64,000 nt of DNA, taken from the NCBI GenBank assembly GCA_017626355.1, contig JAGAIY010000019.1, positions 1-64,000 on the forward strand, read 5' to 3'. A model generated the notes under the pieces. The model had not been told where the DNA came from and searched no databases. It saw nothing but the letters and a program-made list of their open reading frames with translations. The translations under genes were made by a program, and so were the position numbers. This DNA is from Bacteroidales bacterium. GTDB taxonomy: Bacteria; Bacteroidota; Bacteroidia; Bacteroidales; UBA932. Below, piece by piece: positions 44,279 to 51,522 of the stretch. Positions within the stretch are counted from its first letter, which is position 1. Each line of letters opens with the position of its first letter.

Positions 44279-45532
44279 TTACTCGCCGTAAAGATATCTG
44301 TGCTGCTCGGGAGTGAGGGTGTCGATTTCGCAGCCCCAGAACGAGAGCTTGCGTCGTGCCACTTCCTGATCTATCTCAAGAGGGACATCATTCACCATAC
44401 GGCCCGGCTCACGGCAGATGATGCCGGCATTCTCAGCCAGATATTTCGCGCTGAGGGCCTGGATAGCGAAAGACATGTCCATGATTTCAGCCGGATGTCC
44501 GTCTCCGGCGGCAAGATTGACAAGACGGCCCTCCGCAATCACATATATCTTCCTGCCGTTCTCGAGCTTATATCCGATGATGTTCTTTCTTGCCGGCTTG
44601 ATCTCGACGGCGATCTCACTCAAGCCTGCCACATCGACCTCGCAGTCGAAATGACCTGCATTGCAGCATATGGCTCCATCCTTCATCTTAAGGAAATGCT
44701 CCTTCACGATCACCGCATCACAGCCGGTCACAGTGACGAAGATGTCTCCCAGAGGTGCCGCCTGCTCCATCTTCATGACCTTGAAGCCATCCATCACAGC
44801 CTCCATGGCCTTGATCGGATCCACCTCAGTCACAATTACTTCCGCACCGAGGCCCTTGGCTCTCATGGCCACTCCCTTGCCGCACCATCCGTAACCTGCA
44901 ACAACAACGTTCTTTCCTGCAACGATGAGGTTGGTGGTTCGGTTTATTCCGTCCCATACAGACTGGCCGGTACCGTAACGGTTGTCGAAGAGATGCTTGC
45001 AGTCAGCATTGTTCACGAGCATCATCGGGAACTTCAGTTCCTTGGAATTATTGAGCTGGATGAGCCTGAGGATACCGGTAGTCGTCTCCTCGCATCCTCC
45101 GATGACTCCCGGAATGAGATCCTTATATTCGGTATGCATAAGATTCACAAGGTCTCCGCCATCGTCAATTATGATGTTCGGACCGACCTCAAGCACGCGC
45201 CTGATATGGGCTTCATATTCCTGAGGGGTGGTGTCATACCATGCGAATACATTCAGGCCGGCTTCTACAAGAGCCGCGGCCACATCATCCTGAGTCGAGA
45301 GAGGGTTGCTTCCTGTCACATACATTTCAGCTCCACCTGCAGCCAGGACTTCGCACAGGTAAGCGGTCTTTGCTTCCAGATGGACTGAAAGAGCCACCTT
45401 CAAGCCCTTGAAAGGAAGGGTCTGCCTGAATTCCTCCTCAAGTCCGTTGAGAAGAGGCATATGATGTCTTACCCATTCGATTTTAAGCCGGCCTTCCTGC
45501 CAAAGCTGTGGATTTCTGATTTCGCTTGCCAT
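44279..45532 (-). CDS. ahcY: Adenosylhomocysteinase
   Basis: NAD-dependent hydrolysis of S-adenosylhomocysteine to adenosine and homocysteine, which clears the product inhibitor of methyltransferases. The 418 residues start MASEIRNPQLWQEGRLKIEW. The NAD site GYGWCGKGVAMRAKGLGAEV is preceded by RYGTGQSVWDGINRTTN, and the substrate-binding HLEAKTAYLCEVLAAGGAEM motif and C-terminal YLYGE are present. The ATG at 45532 is chosen, because the frame open to 45607 runs through the promoter and its repeats. It is divergent from fabG. Confidence 0.96.
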   Translation of the reverse strand: MASEIRNPQLWQEGRLKIEWVRHHMPLLNGLEEEFRQTLPFKGLKVALSVHLEAKTAYLCEVLAAGGAEMYVTGSNPLSTQDDVAAALVEAGLNVFAWYDTTPQEYEAHIRRVLEVGPNIIIDDGGDLVNLMHTEYKDLIPGVIGGCEETTTGILRLIQLNNSKELKFPMMLVNNADCKHLFDNRYGTGQSVWDGINRTTNLIVAGKNVVVAGYGWCGKGVAMRAKGLGAEVIVTEVDPIKAMEAVMDGFKVMKMEQAAPLGDIFVTVTGCDAVIVKEHFLKMKDGAICCNAGHFDCEVDVAGLSEIAVEIKPARKNIIGYKLENGRKIYVIAEGRLVNLAAGDGHPAEIMDMSFAIQALSAKYLAENAGIICREPGRMVNDVPLEIDQEVARRKLSFWGCEIDTLTPEQHRYLYGE

Positions 45533-45564
45533 ATATTTTCCTTGTATTTCATTTAAAAACGGCG

Positions 45565-45572
45565 CAAAGATA
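45565..45572 (-). promoter_or_regulatory. -7 box of ahcY
   Basis: Minus strand TATCTTTG, 33 nt upstream of the start codon. Where a -33 box is expected there is none; instead the first of three 9-bp direct repeats lies 5 nt upstream of the box. Confidence 0.6.
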
Positions 45573-45577
45573 GTCTT

Positions 45578-45626
45578 TTTTGACCACAAAAAACGGTTTT
45601 TGACCACAATCGGACAGTTTTGACCA
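45578..45626. promoter_or_regulatory. Three direct repeats TTTTGACCA at exact 20-bp period
   Basis: TTTTGACCA at 45578-45586, 45598-45606 and 45618-45626 (TGGTCAAAA on the ahcY strand). The spacing of 20 bp places the sites on nearly the same face of the helix. They lie between the ahcY and fabG promoters, so a dimeric or oligomeric regulator could act on both. Direct repeats of about 9 bp with a near-two-turn period resemble the site layout of some response regulators such as LytTR proteins, but the regulator is not identifiable here. Confidence 0.65.
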
Positions 45627-45642
45627 ATTGAGGGACAAATCT

Positions 45643-45674
45643 TTTGGCGGTTGATGAAGAGATAGGTAATTTTG
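45643..45674 (+). promoter_or_regulatory. Promoter of fabG
   Basis: TTTG (45643-45646), 20-nt spacer, TAATTTTG (45667-45674); a full match to the Bacteroidales consensus, 28 nt before the fabG ATG. Confidence 0.7.
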
Positions 45675-45701
45675 CATCGTTAACCATTAAAATTTTCAGA
45701 C

Positions 45702-46448
45702 ATGGGACTTCTTGACGGAAAGGTCGCTTTGATAACAGGAGCGGCAAGAGGAATCGGAAAGGCGATAGCCTTGAAGTTCGCTTCGGAAGGAGCAGACATA
45801 GCATTTACGGATCTCGCCCTGAACGAGACGACAGACAATACACTTAAGGAAATAGAGGCTTTCGGCGTGAAGGCGCGCGCTTATGCATCGAATGCCGCCG
45901 ATTATGAGCAGACTCACGAAGTGGTGAAGGAGATAATGGCCGAATTCGGTCATATTGACGTGCTCGTAAACAACGCCGGCATCACAAAGGACGGCCTGAT
46001 GATGAGGATGAACGAACAGCAGTGGGACGCAGTGCTCACCGTAAACCTCAAGTCTGCATTCAATTTCATCCACGCCTGCACGCCTGTAATGGCAAAGCAG
46101 AGAGGAGGAAGCATCATCAACATGTCATCGGTTGTAGGAGTGTCGGGAAATGCCGGCCAGTGCAACTATTCGGCATCGAAGGCCGGACTGATAGGACTCG
46201 CCAAATCCATCGCAAAGGAAATGGGCCCTCGCGGCATCCGTGCGAACTGCATCGCACCGGGCTTCATCATAACCGATATGACAAATGCGCTTCCGGAAAA
46301 TGTCCGTGAGGAATGGGCAAAGCAGATTCCTCTGCGCCGTGGAGGTACTCCTGAAGATGTGGCTAATGTGGCACTCTTCCTTGCCAGCGACCTCTCGTCA
46401 TATGTAAGCGGTCAGGTAATCCACTGCTGCGGTGCGATGAACTGCTGA
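45702..46448 (+). CDS. fabG: 3-oxoacyl-ACP reductase
   Basis: NADPH-dependent short-chain dehydrogenase of fatty-acid elongation. The 248 residues show the cofactor loop ITGAARGIGKAIALKF, VNNAGITKDGLMMRM, catalytic Ser in INMSSVVGVSGNAGQCNYSA with Tyr and Lys in NYSASKAG, and IAPGFIITDM. It is divergent from ahcY and shares with it the repeat-bearing intergenic region. A hairpin follows at 46545-46576. Confidence 0.95.
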   Translation: MGLLDGKVALITGAARGIGKAIALKFASEGADIAFTDLALNETTDNTLKEIEAFGVKARAYASNAADYEQTHEVVKEIMAEFGHIDVLVNNAGITKDGLMMRMNEQQWDAVLTVNLKSAFNFIHACTPVMAKQRGGSIINMSSVVGVSGNAGQCNYSASKAGLIGLAKSIAKEMGPRGIRANCIAPGFIITDMTNALPENVREEWAKQIPLRRGGTPEDVANVALFLASDLSSYVSGQVIHCCGAMNC

Positions 46449-46544
46449 TGCGCCTTCCGGACAGGACCGGTCGTCTTGTCTGCGAGGACAAATGTTCCTG
46501 CATAATTAGAAAATACCATCGTATTTGCATAAAACCTAAACCTG

Positions 46545-46576
46545 TTCAGGCGGTAATCGTGAGATTCCCGCCTGAA
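46545..46576 (+). terminator. Hairpin downstream of fabG
   Basis: Stem of 9 bp (TTCAGGCGG 46545-46553, CCGCCTGAA 46568-46576) with a 14-nt loop, followed by TTCTTTC. It is a likely fabG terminator, 97 nt after the stop codon. It belongs to a 409-nt gap (46449-46857) that holds no credible gene. Confidence 0.55.
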
Positions 46577-46652
46577 TTCTTTCATACAGGTCCGTCACTC
46601 GTCACATAATCCGGTCTTTCCGTCACATTTTTCTTTTTTTTATATCTTTTCC

Positions 46653-46785
46653 GGGGGGATGGGGGTAGATTTGCGGGGCGCGGGATGAGGGGGACGGCGG
46701 CGAGGGTGGGGATGGGGTGAGGGGGGCGTGGCGAGAGGTGGAGACGGAGGGTGGAGACGAAGGGCGGAGGCTAGAGGCAGGCGGG
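46653..46785 (+). other. G-tract-rich, purine-biased stretch
   Basis: About 130 nt with more than ten runs of three or more G on the plus strand and almost no C or T, unlike anything else in the window. It includes a 13-bp tandem unit (GGTGGAGACGGAG, GGTGGAGACGAAG, then a partial copy) at 46737-46771. It is preceded by a T tract and followed by a perfect small palindrome (GCGGGTAACCCGC, 46781-46793). No ORF is supported. It could form G-quadruplexes or R-loops. Confidence 0.6.
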
Positions 46786-46817
46786 TAACCCGCTGACTAC
46801 CAGCAGGTTGACTCAAA

Positions 46818-46845
46818 AGCCTGCATGTCCGGGGCGGCAGGCTTA
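46818..46845. repeat. 28-nt hairpin repeat, copy 2
   Basis: AGCCTGCATGTCCGGGGCGG then CAGGCTTA: 26 of 28 positions equal the copy at 6109-6136; the ends AGCCTGC and GCAGGCT pair. It lies 12 nt upstream of the comF-like start codon. Confidence 0.7.
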
Positions 46846-46857
46846 TAAACTAAATAT

Positions 46858-47607
46858 ATGACTATCAACTGGTTAGACTTCGGCTTAAATTATCTCAAGG
46901 CAGCAGCCGACCTGCTGCTTCCGCGCAGATGCATAGTCTGCAAGAACAAGCTTCTGCTCCATGAGAAGCACAGCTGCATGCATTGTCTTGCGGACATGCC
47001 CCTGACATATTTCTGGAACAGGAGCCACAACCCCATGTCCGACAAGTTCAATCTTGCGATTCAGAACAGCCTTGAGACAAAAGGAAGGGAAAAATATGCA
47101 TACGCCTGCGCACTTTTCTACTACGACAACGACGGAATCTACAGGCATATCCCCTATCAGATCAAATATCAGGGCAACATACAGGCCGGAAAGTTTTTCG
47201 GAAAGATGCTGGGACGGAGGATGGCAGCCGAAGCACTATGGCAAGATGTGGATTGCGTTGTTCCCGTTCCGCTGCATTGGAAAAGGAAATGGAAGAGAGG
47301 CTACAATCAGGCGGAAATCATAGCAGGAGAGATAGCCTTGGCTCTGCATGCAGAAGCCGACAACGGAATTCTCAGACGAAAACGCAACACCATGACACAG
47401 ACGAGACTTGATGTCAAGGGTAAGGAAGAAAACGTCAAGGATGCATTCGAAGCTGTCGCTGAAGGGAAAGACTTCAGGCATATACTGCTGGTGGACGACA
47501 TCTTCACGACCGGAGCCACTCTGCATGCCTGCTTCCAGGCCCTGAGGACTCACTTCGGCACAGAAACCAGGATAAGCATCGCTACTCTTGGTTTTGTCGG
47601 ACACTGA
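46858..47607 (+). CDS. ComF family phosphoribosyltransferase-like protein
   Basis: Member of the ComFC/GntX family, linked in other bacteria to DNA uptake. The 249 residues begin with a zinc-finger-like element (RRCIVCKNKLLLHEKHSCMH, then CLADMP). A middle region carries CVVPVPLHWKRKWKRGYNQAE, and the C-terminal PRPP-binding loop reads HILLVDDIFTTGATLHAC. The first codons are hydrophobic but no signal peptide is evident. The upstream region is the G-rich stretch and the hairpin repeat. The C-terminus overlaps the convergent small ORF by 26 nt. Confidence 0.9.
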   Translation: MTINWLDFGLNYLKAAADLLLPRRCIVCKNKLLLHEKHSCMHCLADMPLTYFWNRSHNPMSDKFNLAIQNSLETKGREKYAYACALFYYDNDGIYRHIPYQIKYQGNIQAGKFFGKMLGRRMAAEALWQDVDCVVPVPLHWKRKWKRGYNQAEIIAGEIALALHAEADNGILRRKRNTMTQTRLDVKGKEENVKDAFEAVAEGKDFRHILLVDDIFTTGATLHACFQALRTHFGTETRISIATLGFVGH

Positions 47608-47833
47608 TCCGGTTCTTAGGTATGAAATAGTAACGTGTTATTTCCGCCGCCACCTTCGGGTCAGCAGCCACAATATCATGGGCCTTTCTGAGTGCACGGC
47701 GAAGACGATAGTGCTTATAATGCCTCCTGAACCATCCGTAACGATGGTTCCTGTCACTCAGAAAACTGAGATCGACAACTTCCACATACCGCTTTGAAGC
47801 CTTGTAATCCTTGATTCTTTTCATCTTCGCCAT
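47582..47833 (-). CDS. Small basic protein, unknown
   Basis: Not recognised. About 83 residues (MAKMKRIKDYKASKRYVEVV onward), strongly basic, rich in Arg, His and Tyr (FRRHYKHYRLRRALRKAHDI). Support comes from a -7 box on its strand (TAAATTTG, 47850-47843) that places the start of transcription near 47837, so the ATG at 47833 or 47824 is likelier than the frame's first ATG at 47845. It overlaps the 3' end of the comF-like gene by 26 nt. The function cannot be predicted; a nucleic-acid-binding role would fit the composition but is a guess. Confidence 0.5.
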   Translation of the reverse strand: MAKMKRIKDYKASKRYVEVVDLSFLSDRNHRYGWFRRHYKHYRLRRALRKAHDIVAADPKVAAEITRYYFIPKNRISVRQNQE

Positions 47834-47842
47834 GTTATCGTG

Positions 47843-47880
47843 CAAATTTAACTGAATTTTCCGAATTTTGTCTATCTTTG
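47843..47880. promoter_or_regulatory. Divergent -7 boxes (small ORF / tRNA-Leu)
   Basis: CAAATTTA (47843-47850) reads TAAATTTG on the minus strand; TATCTTTG (47873-47880) lies 10 nt before tRNA-Leu. No -33 boxes at the usual spacing. Confidence 0.5.
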
Positions 47881-47890
47881 CAGCCGGATC

Positions 47891-47976
47891 GCTCTGGTGG
47901 TGGAATAGGTAGACACGCGGGACTTAAAATCCCGTGGCCAGAAATGGCCGTACGGGTTCGATTCCCGTCCGGAGCA
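47891..47976 (+). tRNA. tRNA-Leu (anticodon UAA)
   Basis: Class II tRNA of 86 nt. Acceptor stem GCTCTGG/CCGGAGC with one G-T pair, anticodon stem CGGGA/TCCCG around loop CTTAAAA (anticodon TAA at 47925-47927), a long variable arm (TGGCC/GGCCG region) and the T arm CGGGTTCGATTCCCG. The discriminator base is A at 47976, and CCA is not encoded. A terminator follows at 47981. Confidence 0.97.
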
Positions 47977-47980
47977 CGAG

Positions 47981-48018
47981 AATCCCTCTTGGAAGTTTTC
48001 TGAGAGGGATTTTTGTTG
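47981..48018 (+). terminator. Rho-independent terminator of tRNA-Leu
   Basis: Stem AATCCCTCT (47981-47989) with AGAGGGATT (48003-48011), followed by TTTTGTTGTTTTG. Confidence 0.8.
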
Positions 48019-48097
48019 TTTTGCAGGGGTTTGTCGGGGCTGGTGCTTCGGGATTGATGAAAAATACGTATCTTTATGGAGTTAAAAAAGACCGGTT

Positions 48098-49831
48098 ATG
48101 AAAAGAATCATCATTTGTTTGTTTGCGCTGGCTCTGGCTGTCGGGGCGGCGGCACAGGAAAGGGAGGCTATATGGCCCGAGGGCAGGATGCCTCACAGGC
48201 AGGATCATCAGATTGCGGCCATGACGGATGAGGCCGGCAGGGCTGATTTTGATGCGGACAGGCACCGCACGGCTTATCTGGAGTGGTTTGAGGCTCCTGC
48301 AAAGAAGTCGCGCAACGGGGGATGCATGATCCTCATTTCGGGAGGAAGCTACGAGTGCTGCTGCGATGTCGGGCTCATAAAGGAGTGGAACGAGAGGTTC
48401 ACCGAGCTGGGATTCCAGTGTGTGAATTTTGTATACAGGACACCGAGGCCGGTCGGTCTCCCGATCTACCAGACTGCTTGGGAGGACGGTCAGAGGGCTG
48501 TGAGGATGGTCAGGAGCGAGGCCAAGAAGAGAGGGTTCGATCCGGAAAAGATCGGAGTCATATCGATGTCCGCCGGCTCGCATCTGGCGCTTCTGCTTGC
48601 GACAAGTTCACAGACAGAGGCATATGAGAAGGTGGACAGACTTGATGATCTTCCTTGCCATATCAACTGGGCGATAGTCAATGCCCCGGCTTACGGCACC
48701 ACAGATGCTGAAGACGGCACTCCTGCCAGAAGGCAGGGCTACGGCAGCGACGTGACTCTGAGCAAGGTGTTCCGTTTTGACGGAAAGACCTGTCCGATGA
48801 GCCTTCACCATGGAGGTACGGACATCTATGCGCCACAGACTTCCACATTGGTATACAGACAGTTGCGCCGGATGGGAATACCTGCGGAACTTCATCTTTA
48901 CCCGGACAAGGGACATGGGGCATTCGGTCTTGAAAGGGGCGTTGAGTTCATGCAGCAGATGGGATTCATAGGAGAGGTCGGAGAAGAGGTCGCGATAATG
49001 GATGTCTGGGCTGATGACGATGACAGGGCTCAGCATCAAAAAGCCGACATCTGGCCTGAAGGGAAGATGCCGGATGCAAGAGAGCACCAGTGCAGTCCGT
49101 ACATAGAATGGCACATTCCTAAGAATCTGAAGACCAAAGCGATACAGATAATCTATTCAGGTGGATCCTATGAGAACAATGATCCTGACGGATTCGAAGT
49201 AGCTCCTGCAAGACGATTCCTCAATGAAAAGGGAATGACAGTAGTGACAATGAAGTACCGCACTCCAAGACCGGGAGGAGACCTTGCAAAGCATACAACC
49301 GCATGGCAGGATCTGCAGAGGGCGATAAGGATAGTCAGAAGCGAAGCTGAAGCACGCGGACTCGATCCGGACAGGATAGGCATCATGGGAAGTTCTGCCG
49401 GAGGCCATCTCACGCTTATGGGAGTCACATCTTCGAGACATCAGTCCTATTGGCCTGTAGACGAGCTTGACAAGCTCCCTTGCAACGTTCAGTGGGGAAT
49501 CGGAATATATCCGGCATATGCCCTCACGGACGGACTGGAACAGCCTAATGCTCAGGGAGGTAACGAAGACGATGCCGTGCTTGCTCCTGAATTTTCATTC
49601 GACCTTGACACTGCCCCTATGCTCTTCATCCATGGCGATGCGGACGGCTGGGCGGCGATGAACTCGGTAAAGACCTGGGAGAAGATGCTGCAGATGGGAA
49701 TACAGTCCGAACTCCATACACTGGCAACCCGCAAACATTGCTTCCATCTGGAATCCGCGCCAGGCACAGGCAGCTACACCCACCTCGAAAGGATATGGGA
49801 GTTCCTCACTGCAAAAGGTTTCAACAGATAG
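48098..49831 (+). CDS. Secreted protein with two tandem alpha/beta-hydrolase esterase domains
   Basis: Secreted enzyme of 577 residues, with a signal peptide (MKRIIICLFALALAVGAAAQ). It contains two complete alpha/beta-hydrolase domains similar to each other: domain 1 about 22-310, domain 2 about 315-577. Each begins with an IWPEG(R/K)MP motif, has an oxyanion-type (S)GGSYE segment, a (V/M)xYRTPRP motif and a nucleophile elbow: ISMSAGSH in domain 1 (Ser158), IMGSSAGGH in domain 2. Likely acids and His are in HGGTDIYAP/KGHGAF and HGDADGWA/RKHCFH. It resembles carbohydrate esterases that remove acetyl groups from plant polysaccharides. Substrate not assignable. Confidence 0.85.
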   Translation: MKRIIICLFALALAVGAAAQEREAIWPEGRMPHRQDHQIAAMTDEAGRADFDADRHRTAYLEWFEAPAKKSRNGGCMILISGGSYECCCDVGLIKEWNERFTELGFQCVNFVYRTPRPVGLPIYQTAWEDGQRAVRMVRSEAKKRGFDPEKIGVISMSAGSHLALLLATSSQTEAYEKVDRLDDLPCHINWAIVNAPAYGTTDAEDGTPARRQGYGSDVTLSKVFRFDGKTCPMSLHHGGTDIYAPQTSTLVYRQLRRMGIPAELHLYPDKGHGAFGLERGVEFMQQMGFIGEVGEEVAIMDVWADDDDRAQHQKADIWPEGKMPDAREHQCSPYIEWHIPKNLKTKAIQIIYSGGSYENNDPDGFEVAPARRFLNEKGMTVVTMKYRTPRPGGDLAKHTTAWQDLQRAIRIVRSEAEARGLDPDRIGIMGSSAGGHLTLMGVTSSRHQSYWPVDELDKLPCNVQWGIGIYPAYALTDGLEQPNAQGGNEDDAVLAPEFSFDLDTAPMLFIHGDADGWAAMNSVKTWEKMLQMGIQSELHTLATRKHCFHLESAPGTGSYTHLERIWEFLTAKGFNR

Positions 49832-49886
49832 GCCGCGCAGCACGATATTTGCATGACACAGATTATAATATTTAAAAATTAGAATT

Positions 49887-50261
49887 ATGGCTGTTAAATT
49901 TTACAGATGCCGCCATTGCGGCAATGTCATCGAAAAGCTCGTTGACTCCAAGGTTCCGGTAGTATGCTGCGGCGAGAAGATGGAGGAACTCATACCGAAT
50001 ACATCTGACGGAAGCGGAGAGAAACACGTACCGGTAGTGACCCGCCTGAACGACTGCAGGATCAAGGTCGAGGTAGGAAGCGTCGCCCACCCTATGCTTC
50101 CGGAGCATCACATATCCTTCATTTATGTTGAAAATGAAAACGGAGGCATACGCATAGACCTTAAGGACAAGCCTGAGGCAGAGATCTGCACATGTTCAGG
50201 CAAACCTGTCGCAGTGTACGAATACTGCAACATCCACGGTCTATGGAAGACAGAGCTTTAG
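49887..50261 (+). CDS. dfx: Desulfoferrodoxin (superoxide reductase)
   Basis: Reduces superoxide to peroxide without making oxygen, as expected in an anaerobe. The 124 residues have both metal sites. Centre I, rubredoxin-like: Cys8, Cys11, Cys27, Cys28. Centre II: His47, His68, His74, Cys114, His117, with the Glu-Lys pair EKH (45-47) next to the iron. It is a single-gene unit, followed by a strong hairpin. Confidence 0.95.
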   Translation: MAVKFYRCRHCGNVIEKLVDSKVPVVCCGEKMEELIPNTSDGSGEKHVPVVTRLNDCRIKVEVGSVAHPMLPEHHISFIYVENENGGIRIDLKDKPEAEICTCSGKPVAVYEYCNIHGLWKTEL

Positions 50262-50283
50262 GCTCTAGAACATACAGACTCTT

Positions 50284-50324
50284 GTTGCAGTCCGGAAGAA
50301 TCGAGTATTCTTCCGGACTGCAAC
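50284..50324 (+). terminator. Strong hairpin after the desulfoferrodoxin gene
   Basis: Perfect 18-bp stem (50284-50301 with 50307-50324) around a 5-nt loop. The following sequence has only a weak T tract. It is the probable transcript end of the desulfoferrodoxin gene and separates it from the efflux operon. Confidence 0.7.
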
Positions 50325-50412
50325 GCATTTTAGGCAGACTTTATTTCAGATTCTGACGATGATTCAGTAAATTCGCGCGCAAAATTTGATTCTTGACAAA
50401 ACGACTGAACAG

Positions 50413-51522
50413 ATGAAAAAGACACCATTATTATTCCTCTTATCTGCCTTGCTCGTAACCTCATGCAAGGAAAGTGCACAGAAAACCGAAAAGGAAACCT
50501 ACTACCCTACACTTGAAGTCCAGCTCAGCAACCGCACCCTCAACACGCGCTATACAGCGACAATCAGCGGTGTGCAGACAGTGGAGATCCGACCTCAGAT
50601 CAGCGGAATGATCACAGACATTCTGATTGAAGAAGGTCAGAGCGTGACTAAGGATCAGATACTTTTCGTCATAGACCAGACACCTTACAAGGCAGCTTAC
50701 GAGATTGCAGTGGCCAACGTGAAAAGCGCCGAGGCAGCCCTCTCCACAGCGAAGCTGATTCTCGAGAGCAACCAGGACCTTTACGAACAGGATGTCGTTT
50801 CCGAATTCGACCTCATGACGGCCCAGAACGACCTTACTGAAGCAGAAGCCAGGCTTGCCCTGTGCAAGGCGGAAGAGGTAAGCGCAGGAAACAATCTGTC
50901 ATATACCGAAGTGCGCTCTCCTGTGAACGGAGTGGCATCCATGATCCCCTACCGTGTCGGAGCCCTCGTTAGCAGCAGCATCGCCCAGCCTCTTGTGACC
51001 GTTTCCGACGACAGCAGGGTCTATGCATATTTCTCAATGGCTGAGAACCAGATGCTTGACATGATCCAGCAGTTCGAGTCACTTGACAATGCGATCAGAC
51101 AGATGCCTCCTGTCGAACTCATAATGAGCAACGGACGTCTCTACGGACATAAGGGCAAGATCAACGCGATCAGCGGAACCATCAGCGAGTCTACCGGTGC
51201 AGTCAGCATCAGAGCCGCTTTCCCCAACTACCAGCACCTTCTGCGCAACGGTGGTAGCGGCACCATCGTCATCCCTGTGGAAAGAACAGGCTGCATAGCC
51301 ATCCCTCAGACAGCCACATACGAGCTGCAGGACAGGATCTTCGTGTACAAGGTCGTGGACGGCAAGGCATCCGCAACGGAAATCCATGTAGCACCGAACA
51401 ACAACGGTATCGAATATATCGTGGAAAGCGGACTTGAACCGGGAGACATCATCGTATCCGAAGGAGCCGGCCTCCTCAAGGAAGGAACTGAAATCAAGAC
51501 AAGAAAGGAGGAGCAGGAATAA
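50413..51522 (+). CDS. RND efflux periplasmic adaptor (membrane fusion protein), lipoprotein
   Basis: Adaptor of a tripartite multidrug efflux pump, about 369 residues. Lipoprotein signal MKKTPLLFLLSALLVTSC with lipobox VTSC. Barrel-sandwich halves (ISGVQTVEIRPQISGMITDI and YTEVRSPVNGVASMIPYRVG) flank an alpha-hairpin (KSAEAALSTAKLILESNQDL). The C-terminal domain carries PQTATYELQDRIFVYKV. ATG at 50413 is chosen; a TTG at 50386 would add nine residues before the signal peptide. The stop overlaps the next start by 1 nt. Confidence 0.95.
   Translation: MKKTPLLFLLSALLVTSCKESAQKTEKETYYPTLEVQLSNRTLNTRYTATISGVQTVEIRPQISGMITDILIEEGQSVTKDQILFVIDQTPYKAAYEIAVANVKSAEAALSTAKLILESNQDLYEQDVVSEFDLMTAQNDLTEAEARLALCKAEEVSAGNNLSYTEVRSPVNGVASMIPYRVGALVSSSIAQPLVTVSDDSRVYAYFSMAENQMLDMIQQFESLDNAIRQMPPVELIMSNGRLYGHKGKINAISGTISESTGAVSIRAAFPNYQHLLRNGGSGTIVIPVERTGCIAIPQTATYELQDRIFVYKVVDGKASATEIHVAPNNNGIEYIVESGLEPGDIIVSEGAGLLKEGTEIKTRKEEQE

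Noticed and set aside
44300-45388. 362-residue ORF antisense to ahcY
   Set aside because: Although long, it lies wholly within conserved ahcY and has no domain, start signal or promoter.
45565-45700. SAH riboswitch upstream of ahcY
   Set aside because: The leader from the -7 box to the start codon is only about 30 nt, too short for the known motif; the repeats lie upstream of the transcription start.
46653-46785. G-rich block as a CRISPR or minisatellite array
   Set aside because: Only a 13-bp unit repeats about two and a half times; there are no spacers of constant length and no cas genes.
47981-48097. tRNA-Leu as an integration site for a mobile element
   Set aside because: No integrase, no repeat of the tRNA 3' end and a normal terminator follow; the next genes look chromosomal.
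50284-50324. 18-bp hairpin as a mobile element end
   Set aside because: Single copy in the window, no matching partner or transposase; position directly after the desulfoferrodoxin gene fits a transcript end.
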